A stretch of 18,808 bases of DNA from DATKSS01 sp049582065 (GTDB lineage: Bacteria; Chloroflexota; Dormibacteria; Dormibacterales; Dormibacteraceae), in assembly GCA_049582065.1 (NCBI GenBank), contig JBAUTF010000050.1, positions 1 through 18,808 on the forward strand, in the 5' to 3' direction. This document shows, one piece after another, positions 13,983-18,808 of the stretch. Positions within the stretch are counted from its first letter, which is position 1. Every line of letters begins with the position of its first letter. Under the pieces are notes generated by a model. The model ran no database searches. It was not told the origin of the DNA and worked only from the letters and a program-made list of their open reading frames with translations. The translations under genes and the position numbers were made by a program.

Positions 13983-15755
13983 ATGTTTGGCTTCCCCTAC
14001 GCTGGGATCGTGGCGTACCAGGCTCGCAGTGATCGCTCCGAGAGCCGGCACGCCGACCTTGTGGTGCCCCTGATCGTTGAAGCCTTCGAGGGATACCAGG
14101 CCGCTTTCGGTGCGATCACTCAGCGTGCCAAAGGACGTTTCGAACGCCGTGAGTGGCACCACGCGGTGGCCGACGCCACCGAGCGTCTCGACCTCTATGG
14201 CCTCGTCATCGACCGACTCGAGAGTAACGTGCGGGCGACCCTGGGGCCACAGGTAGCGGATCGCATGGTCTGGGCCCGTACGAAGGCGGCTTATTCGCCG
14301 GTGATTGACGCTCGTCCAGATCGCGAGTTGGCGGAGACATTCTTCAACTCGGTGACCCGCCGCATCTTCACGACCGTGGGAGTCGACCGCAACATCGAAT
14401 TCACCGAGTCAGACTTCGATTCTCCAGCGACACAGATTCACACGCTCCCGCTGCGAACGTACGAGCAGCCGCTGGGCCTTTCTGGGCTCATCGAGGCGAT
14501 CCTGCACGACTGCCGGTTCGATTGTGAATTCGAAGACTTGCACCGCGACAGCGATCTCGTCGCGCGCAGGCTGAGCGCCCGCCTCCGTGGCGCAGGGGCC
14601 CCGGATCGCGTCGAACGGGCTGCGATCATCCCGGCTCCGTTCTTCAGGCGAAAGGGAGCTTACGTGCTGGGCTGGTTGAACAGCGGCTCTGCCCGCATCC
14701 CGTTGGCGCTGGCACTACTCAACAAAGATCGCGGCATAGTAATCGACGCGCTGCTCACCGACGAGGACGACATCAGCATCCTGTTCAGCTTCGCTCGATC
14801 TCACTTCAATGTCGACCTTGGGCCCCCAAGACAACTAATTCAGGGTCTGAAGGTCCTGATGCCGAAGAAGCCGATCGCGGAGCTGTACATCGCGATCGGT
14901 CATCACAAGCACGGGAAGACGGAACTGTACCGGGACCTTCTCCGCCACCTGAGCACGTCAGAGGAGCATTTCATCTTCGCGCCGGGTGCACACGGGATGG
15001 TCATGGTCGTGTTCACTTTGCCCAGCTTCGACGTCGTGTTCAAGGTCATCAAGGACCGTTTTCCCGCGGTCAAGCCGATGACTCCCAGCGATGTGAGGAA
15101 GACCTATCGACTGGTGTTCAGGAGCGAGCGCGCCGGTCGGCTGGTAGAGGCCCAGGAGTTCGAGCATCTAGATTTCGAGCGGGCGCGCTTCGCGCCGGAG
15201 ATCATCGAGCAGTTCAAGCGCGAGGCGGATGAGACGGTAGAGGTGACCACCGATCAGGTGGTCATCCACCACGCCTACATCGAACGCCGGGTGACGCCGC
15301 TGGATGTTTACCTGCGCGAGGTGCCTGAACAGGCTGCGCGTGCCGCAGTGCACGACTATGGTCAGGCGATCAAGGATCTGGCAGCGAATGGGATCTTTCC
15401 TGGCGAGCTCCTACTCAAGAACTTTGGAGTGACCAGGCATTCTCGGGTGGTCTGCTACGACTATGACGAACTCTCGTTCCTGACCGATTTCACCTTCCGG
15501 GCGATTCCCCCGTCCCGGTTCGATGAGGATGACTACGCCGACGAGAGCTGGTTCGGCGTCGGGGCACGAGACGTGTTCCCCAGGGAGATCCGCCGCTTCA
15601 TCGGTCTGCCCGCCCACCTCCTGGCGGTGCTCGACCAGGACCACAGCGAGCTGTATGAGGTCGACTTCTGGCGCGAGATGCAGGCTCGCGTGGCCGGCGG
15701 TGAAATATTCGACATCTTCCCGTATCAACCATCGCTGCGCCTGCAGCAAGCCTGA
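13983..15755 (+). CDS. aceK: Isocitrate dehydrogenase kinase/phosphatase
   Basis: A 590-residue bifunctional enzyme expected to phosphorylate and dephosphorylate isocitrate dehydrogenase, setting the split between the TCA cycle and glyoxylate bypass. It matches E. coli AceK along its length, as recalled: ETFFNSVTRRIF (118-129), SFARSHF, AELYIAIGHHKHGKTELYRD (299-318), GMVMVVFTLPSFDVVFKVIKD (338-358, ATP-site Lys354), VVIHHAYIERRVTPL, and KNFGVTRHSRVVCYDYDEL (479-497). Metal-site residues Asn480, Asp493 and Asp495 are kept, but the catalytic-loop Asp (E. coli D457, PGDMLFKN) is Glu475 here (PGELLLKN). The N-terminus is longer than E. coli's 578 residues; a GTG at 14010, preceded by TACGCT at leaderless spacing, is an alternative start giving 581 residues. 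The gene stands alone; no aceA, aceB or icd is adjacent. Its own terminator follows. Confidence 0.95.
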   Translation: MFGFPYAGIVAYQARSDRSESRHADLVVPLIVEAFEGYQAAFGAITQRAKGRFERREWHHAVADATERLDLYGLVIDRLESNVRATLGPQVADRMVWARTKAAYSPVIDARPDRELAETFFNSVTRRIFTTVGVDRNIEFTESDFDSPATQIHTLPLRTYEQPLGLSGLIEAILHDCRFDCEFEDLHRDSDLVARRLSARLRGAGAPDRVERAAIIPAPFFRRKGAYVLGWLNSGSARIPLALALLNKDRGIVIDALLTDEDDISILFSFARSHFNVDLGPPRQLIQGLKVLMPKKPIAELYIAIGHHKHGKTELYRDLLRHLSTSEEHFIFAPGAHGMVMVVFTLPSFDVVFKVIKDRFPAVKPMTPSDVRKTYRLVFRSERAGRLVEAQEFEHLDFERARFAPEIIEQFKREADETVEVTTDQVVIHHAYIERRVTPLDVYLREVPEQAARAAVHDYGQAIKDLAANGIFPGELLLKNFGVTRHSRVVCYDYDELSFLTDFTFRAIPPSRFDEDDYADESWFGVGARDVFPREIRRFIGLPAHLLAVLDQDHSELYEVDFWREMQARVAGGEIFDIFPYQPSLRLQQA

Positions 15756-15772
15756 ACTAGCCGGGAACTTCC

Positions 15773-15809
15773 GACGGCGGCGTCATTGGCTGCGCCGTCT
15801 TCCTTTCTT
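15773..15809 (+). terminator. Rho-independent-like terminator after aceK
   Basis: GACGGCG (15773-15779) pairs with CGCCGTC (15793-15799), a perfect 7-bp stem with a 13-nt loop, followed by the T-rich TTCCTTTCTT. It starts 17 bases after the aceK stop. Confidence 0.75.
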
Positions 15810-15821
15810 AGGTAGCGATGT

Positions 15822-15853
15822 GGGACCCGGCCCCACGGCGGAGCCGGGGTCCC
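15822..15853 (-). terminator. GC-rich hairpin after the SnoaL-like gene
   Basis: GGGACCCGGC (15822-15831) pairs with GCCGGGGTCCC (15843-15853), about ten base pairs with one bulge, 14 bases past the SnoaL-like stop on the minus strand. No U-run follows. It probably separates this gene from the convergent aceK. Confidence 0.55.
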
Positions 15854-15866
15854 AAGCTGTTGGTGG

Positions 15867-16298
15867 TTAGACCGTGGCCGGCACAGGCAGGAGCCCGAGC
15901 TGGCTCAGCATTTCTAGCTGGTCGAAGTAGAGCCGAGCCTCTGTGATCTGCCCGTTCTCTACGCGTAGGATCTGCACGCACTTACCGACCACTTTCTTGC
16001 CGGTCGGGGAGACGATGCCGGTCGGGGTCTGGAAGGGACCCGAGTGAACACCCTCCATCGTGATCTCCTGGATGATCCAGGGTCCGTTCACGATCTCATT
16101 ACGAACGGTCATCTTGCCGTTCGGGAAACCCTTGAGCCAGCGCATCGCGTAGGCGGTCGCCTCGGCGGTGGTGTTCACGTGCACTCCACCTGGGGCTTCG
16201 AACTTGATGTTGGCTGCGTGGAGAGCGAGAAGCGCCCTCTCGTCGTGGGCGTTGAATGCGGCGACGAACTTAACGGCGGTGTCTTTGGCCTCAGCCAT
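15867..16298 (-). CDS. SnoaL-like / NTF2-fold small protein
   Basis: A 143-residue single-domain protein. The start KDTAVKFVAAFNAHDERALLALHAANIKFEAPGG is the classic alpha-helix plus first-strand pattern of SnoaL/ketosteroid-isomerase-like (NTF2 superfamily) proteins. The middle has WLKGFPNGKMTVRNEIVNG and the end has TGKKVVGKCVQILRVENGQITEARLYFDQLEMLSQLGL, as in SnoaL-like ester cyclase/polyketide cyclase relatives. Such proteins bind or isomerise small hydrophobic molecules; many have no known reaction, and none can be assigned here. The ATG at 16298 follows GAGGAGGAG at good spacing. It is probably monocistronic, with an extended -10 promoter upstream and a hairpin after the stop. Confidence 0.82.
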   Translation of the reverse strand: MAEAKDTAVKFVAAFNAHDERALLALHAANIKFEAPGGVHVNTTAEATAYAMRWLKGFPNGKMTVRNEIVNGPWIIQEITMEGVHSGPFQTPTGIVSPTGKKVVGKCVQILRVENGQITEARLYFDQLEMLSQLGLLPVPATV

Positions 16299-16337
16299 TG
16301 CGTCTCCTCCTCAGGAGTGACCGCGAAGCGGAGGGCC

Positions 16338-16394
16338 GAGGTTGCTACTGCCACGTCGGCCGAGCAACCGCAGGGGCCATACGGCCCTAACCTC
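16338..16394 (-). promoter_or_regulatory. Structured 5' leader of the SnoaL-like gene
   Basis: The roughly 100-nt leader can fold into nested stems: GAGGTT (16338-16343) with AACCTC (16389-16394), GGTTGCT (16340-16346) with AGCAACC (16363-16369) as an alternative pairing, and GGGCC (16374-16378) with GGCCC (16383-16387). The first two overlap, so they are mutually exclusive. I recognise no known riboswitch. Confidence 0.35.
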
Positions 16395-16412
16395 AGTCCA
16401 GAAACTGTTCGC

Positions 16413-16421
16413 AGTATAGCA
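16413..16421 (-). promoter_or_regulatory. Extended -10 promoter of the SnoaL-like gene
   Basis: On the minus strand TGC-TATACT (TATACT at plus 16413-16418) matches an extended -10 element. No good -35 is seen 17 bp upstream, as is common for extended -10 promoters. It lies in an AT-rich patch shared with the divergent helix-turn-helix gene. Confidence 0.5.
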
Positions 16422-16442
16422 GAAATGGTTGCGGCGGCGTGT

Positions 16443-16448
16443 TAATAT
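16443..16448 (+). promoter_or_regulatory. Candidate -10 box for a leaderless helix-turn-helix gene
   Basis: TAATAT is followed by 7 bases and then GTG at 16456, with a T-tract between and no Shine-Dalgarno. This spacing is what a leaderless transcript would show. Confidence 0.4.
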
Positions 16449-16455
16449 TTTTTTC

Positions 16456-16803
16456 GTGGACCGGCCGCGTCTTCTTTCTGTGTCGGAAGCTGCAACCGAG
16501 CTCAAAGCGTCGGAGGCTTACGTTCGCCACTTGCTGCTGGAGCAGCGCCTGTACGGGATCAAGGTGGGACCTGTGTGGGCCATCTTTCCAGACGACCTCG
16601 AAGCCTTCAAGTCCCTGCGCCGACCTCCTGGGCGGCCGCGCACCCGCGAGGCGATCGCTCGAGACGACGCGGCGACGGCGCAAATCGCCGGCGAGCGCAT
16701 TCGTGCCGGCACAGACCCGCTGCTCAGGAAGCGACGCCGACAGTCTGGGAAGCCCAGACGGACCGGGGCCCCGGCGAGGTCCCGTTCGGAACCAACCCGT
16801 TAA
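16456..16803 (+). CDS. Excisionase-type helix-turn-helix DNA-binding protein
   Basis: A 115-residue protein from a GTG start. Residues 5-52 (RLLSVSEAATELKASEAYVRHLLLEQRLYGIKVGPVWAIFPDDLEAF) have the winged-helix pattern of the MerR-like/excisionase (HTH_17) group: a first helix-turn-helix, an arginine-bearing recognition helix, then a wing and the characteristic W-x-I-x-x-x-D-L-E-x-F ending. The remaining 60 residues are very basic (RRPPGRPRTRE ... RKRRRQSGKPRR) with an AT-hook-like PPGRPR, suggesting extra non-specific DNA contact. The frame is open back to 16429, but that part would read through the promoter. No integrase or phage gene is nearby, so it is more likely a stand-alone regulator than a true excisionase. 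It diverges from the SnoaL-like gene and could control it. Confidence 0.72.
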   Translation: MDRPRLLSVSEAATELKASEAYVRHLLLEQRLYGIKVGPVWAIFPDDLEAFKSLRRPPGRPRTREAIARDDAATAQIAGERIRAGTDPLLRKRRRQSGKPRRTGAPARSRSEPTR

Positions 16804-16977
16804 CGCGGAGTCCAGCCGTCGGCAACGAGCGCCGCGATTCGTAATGGTCCGCGTCTCAGCGGCGAGCGATTCCGCTGCCATCCACAGTCGTCCGTGGGCT
16901 TGGCTGTCATTCCACTCGAGACGGCTCGGCTCGGCAGCGGTATGGATCGCGGTGCCCATCTGATCGAGGACTCTTCG

Positions 16978-17262
16978 TCACCGCACCTCCACCAGGAGCC
17001 TGATCCCGGTCCTTTCCTGTCCATCGAGCGACAAGTCGATGAAGGACGGAATGCACACCAGATCGAAGCCCGCCGGGGCGACATAACCGCGCGAGATGGC
17101 GATCGCCTTGATGGCCTGATTGACCGCGGCGGCCCCAATCGCGTGAATCTCGACGCGGCTCCGAGTCCGGATGACTCCGGCGATGGCCCCGGCAACCAGG
17201 ACCGGCTTGGAGGTGCCGGCAACTTTGAGCACCTCGTTGGGTGCCCTACTCTCGCTCGACAT
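16978..17262 (-). CDS. spoVS: Stage V sporulation protein S homologue
   Basis: A 94-residue protein closely matching Bacillus SpoVS: EVLKVAGTSKPVLVAGAIAGVIR, EIHAIGAAAVNQAIKAIAISRGYVAP, GFDLVCIPSFIDLSLDGQERTGIRLLVEVR, full length for the family with a short Ser-rich N-terminal addition. SpoVS is an Alba-like small protein needed for later stages of sporulation in Bacillus but also widespread in non-spore-formers such as Deinococcota and Chloroflexota, where it is thought to bind nucleic acid and affect regulation. It lies 148 nt after rpoD on the same strand. The ATG at 17262 has AAGGA 10 nt upstream. An inverted repeat ATCAA-N4-TTGAT lies at 17278-17291, just before the start region. Its presence does not by itself show sporulation. 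Confidence 0.93.
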   Translation of the reverse strand: MSSESRAPNEVLKVAGTSKPVLVAGAIAGVIRTRSRVEIHAIGAAAVNQAIKAIAISRGYVAPAGFDLVCIPSFIDLSLDGQERTGIRLLVEVR

Positions 17263-17410
17263 ACCTAGGAAATCCTTATCAATGTCTTGATCACGGCCGC
17301 AAATGGGTGAAACCGGTAATTCCGATCGTAGCTCTCGTGGGCAGCGAGATCTTGGCCACTTCGGGGACCCCGAGCGTTAGGCAGAGAAATCGTGCCGCGG
17401 TTCGGCCCGG

Positions 17411-18808
17411 CTACTCGCAGTAGTCGCGAAGTTTGTTTGCGCGCGAGGGGTGGCGGAGCTTGCGCAGGGCCTTGACCTCGATCTGGCGAATGCGCTCGCG
17501 GGTCACCCCCAGGCGCTTGCCGACCTCCTCCAGTGTTCGCTGGTGGCCGTCGATGAGGCCAAAACGGAGCTGGAGCACGCGCCGCTCGCGCGGGATGAGG
17601 GTATCGAGGACGGCCTCGACCGCGACGTGAAGCATGGTGATCGATGCGGCGTCCGAGGGCGAGACTGCCTCGCGGTCCTCGACGAAGTCCCCGAGGTGGG
17701 AGTCCCCCTCCTCACCGATTGGGGTCTCCAGCGAGATTGGGGTCTGGGCGACCTTGATGATCTCACGCACCTTCTCCGAGGTGAACCCCATTTCCTCGCC
17801 GATCTCCTCATCGCTCGGCTCGCGGCCCAGCTCCTGAAGCAGGCGGCGGGAAACGCGGACCAGCTTGTTGATGATTTCGATCATGTGCACGGGGATGCGG
17901 ATCGTCCGCGCCTGGTCGGCGATAGCGCGCGTCACGGCCTGACGGATCCACCACGTCGCGTAGGTCGAGAACTTGTAGCCCCTGTGGTAATCGAACTTCT
18001 CGACGGCGCGGATCAGGCCCGTGTTGCCTTCCTGGATCAGGTCGAGGAACGACAGACCGCGGCCGAGGTACTTCTTGGCAATAGAGACCACGAGACGGAG
18101 GTTGGCTTCAGTCAGACGGTGCTTGGCCTCATAGGCGCGCTCGTAGCGCGCGGTCAGTCTGTAGCGAGCGATTCGGTACGACTCGAGCGCCTCGGCGCGG
18201 ACGCGCGGACGCGCGGCCCCGTTGGCCTGACGCCGGCGCTCGGCGGCGGTCGCATCGAGAAGGTTCGGCAGCTTGGACAGGTCAGTGAGGCCCAGCAGCT
18301 CCAGCGCGATGTGCGCTTGCTGGCCCTTGCGCTTGACCGTGGCGAGCCGCTCGATGACCTCCGGGAGCATCTCGTCCACCGAGCGCTGACGGCCGTCCGA
18401 CTCTTCGGTCACGCTCAGCGCCATGAGCGCGTCGTGCAGCGGTTTGGCCTCGATCGCCTGGGCGAGCTCGACCTCGTCGTTGGCCGTGAGCAGGCTGACC
18501 CGCCCGATCTCCTTCAAGTACATGCGCACCGGGTCGTCGAGGGAGACCGAATCCATCATCTCGATGTCGAGCAGCATCTCGTCGTCGATCTGCTCCACCT
18601 CTTCGAAGTCCTTCTCGCCGTCGGTGACCTCGATGCCGATCTCTTTGAACGCGGCGAAGATGCGGAAGATCTGGTCGGGCTCGGCGTCGATCTCCGGGAA
18701 GCCCTGGAGGATGTCGTCGGGCGTGAGGTAGCCCTGCTCCTTGCCCTTGATGATGAGCTGCTCGGCCACGGCCATCAGCTCGTCCTCGAACTTGTGCTCC
18801 GGCTTCTC
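17411..18808 (-). CDS. rpoD: Primary RNA polymerase sigma factor RpoD/SigA (5' end beyond the window)
   Basis: The frame runs off the right edge: codons for EKPEHKFEDEL precede the first internal Met at 18775, so the true start is probably outside. Counting from that Met (454 residues): region 1.1 with GYLTPDDILQGFPEIDAEPDQ (15-35), an acidic stretch (52-70), region 1.2 DDPVRMYLKEIGRVSLLT (80-97), a short non-conserved region with a basic part (about 112-215), region 2 from NLRLVVSIAKKYLGRGLSFLDLIQEGN through the -10-melting KFSTYATWWIRQAV (225-281), region 3 (about 297-375), and region 4 ending in the -35 helix-turn-helix GVTRERIRQIEVKALRKLRHP (423-443). All parts of a housekeeping sigma factor are present. 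It recognises TTGACA/TATAAT-type promoters like the one at 11662-11689. The tail SRANKLRDYCE is short. Confidence 0.97.
   Translation of the reverse strand, partial: EKPEHKFEDELMAVAEQLIIKGKEQGYLTPDDILQGFPEIDAEPDQIFRIFAAFKEIGIEVTDGEKDFEEVEQIDDEMLLDIEMMDSVSLDDPVRMYLKEIGRVSLLTANDEVELAQAIEAKPLHDALMALSVTEESDGRQRSVDEMLPEVIERLATVKRKGQQAHIALELLGLTDLSKLPNLLDATAAERRRQANGAARPRVRAEALESYRIARYRLTARYERAYEAKHRLTEANLRLVVSIAKKYLGRGLSFLDLIQEGNTGLIRAVEKFDYHRGYKFSTYATWWIRQAVTRAIADQARTIRIPVHMIEIINKLVRVSRRLLQELGREPSDEEIGEEMGFTSEKVREIIKVAQTPISLETPIGEEGDSHLGDFVEDREAVSPSDAASITMLHVAVEAVLDTLIPRERRVLQLRFGLIDGHQRTLEEVGKRLGVTRERIRQIEVKALRKLRHPSRANKLRDYCE

Noticed and set aside
16800..17222. Minus-strand 140-codon frame
   Set aside because: It overlaps spoVS in another frame and shows no domain; spoVS is a clear family match.
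17263..17410. Terminator between rpoD and spoVS
   Set aside because: Only short stems with tiny loops and no U-run were found, so nothing was annotated.
1..18808. CRISPR array, tRNA, rRNA, insertion sequence, toxin-antitoxin or other defence module
   Set aside because: No regularly spaced repeats, cloverleaf-forming stretches, transposase motifs or defence-type domains were seen on either strand.

Overview
The window is GC-rich DNA (most third positions are G or C) from a Gram-positive-like or Terrabacteria-type soil bacterium. The clues are a primary sigma factor of RpoD/SigA type, a SpoVS homologue beside it, a peptide-type ABC transporter with a fused permease-ATPase, and several GTG/TTG starts. 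Chloroflexota/Dormibacterota or a deep actinobacterial lineage would fit, but taxonomy is an inference and cannot be fixed from this window.

Layout. (1) 1-1428, minus: the 5' part of a DHA2-type multidrug MFS exporter that runs off the left edge. Its first 13 or so codons lie in a different frame from the rest. A 14-bp perfect palindrome lies upstream. (2) 1737-11595, minus: a six-gene unit in transcription order: LacI-type repressor, OppB-like permease, OppC-OppD fusion, OppF-like ATPase, family-5 substrate-binding lipoprotein, and a GH3 beta-glucosidase with a PA14 insert. The first four genes overlap or are 2 nt apart. A consensus-grade promoter (TTGACA, 16 bp, TATAAT) reads into the unit, and a perfect 32-bp palindrome made of two LacI-type operators sits where transcription should start. 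The simplest reading is an autoregulated oligosaccharide uptake and hydrolysis operon: the lipoprotein captures a beta-linked glycoside, the Opp-type transporter imports it, and the cytoplasmic GH3 enzyme cleaves it. (3) 11690-11974: no convincing gene. (4) 11975-13687, minus: a TetR regulator with its own 21-bp inverted repeat, overlapping an alpha/beta hydrolase. (5) 13983-15755, plus: an isocitrate dehydrogenase kinase/phosphatase (AceK) standing alone, with a terminator after it. The catalytic-loop Asp known from the E. coli enzyme is Glu here. (6) 15867-16803: a SnoaL-like small protein (minus) and an excisionase-type helix-turn-helix protein (plus), diverging from an AT-rich promoter patch. 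(7) 16978-18808, minus: SpoVS downstream of the primary sigma factor gene, whose 5' end is beyond the right edge.

I see no CRISPR array, rRNA, tRNA, transposase or recognisable defence system. The most unusual items are the lone AceK outside its usual proteobacterial aceBAK setting, the double LacI operator overlapping a near-perfect promoter, and the broken 5' end of the MFS gene.
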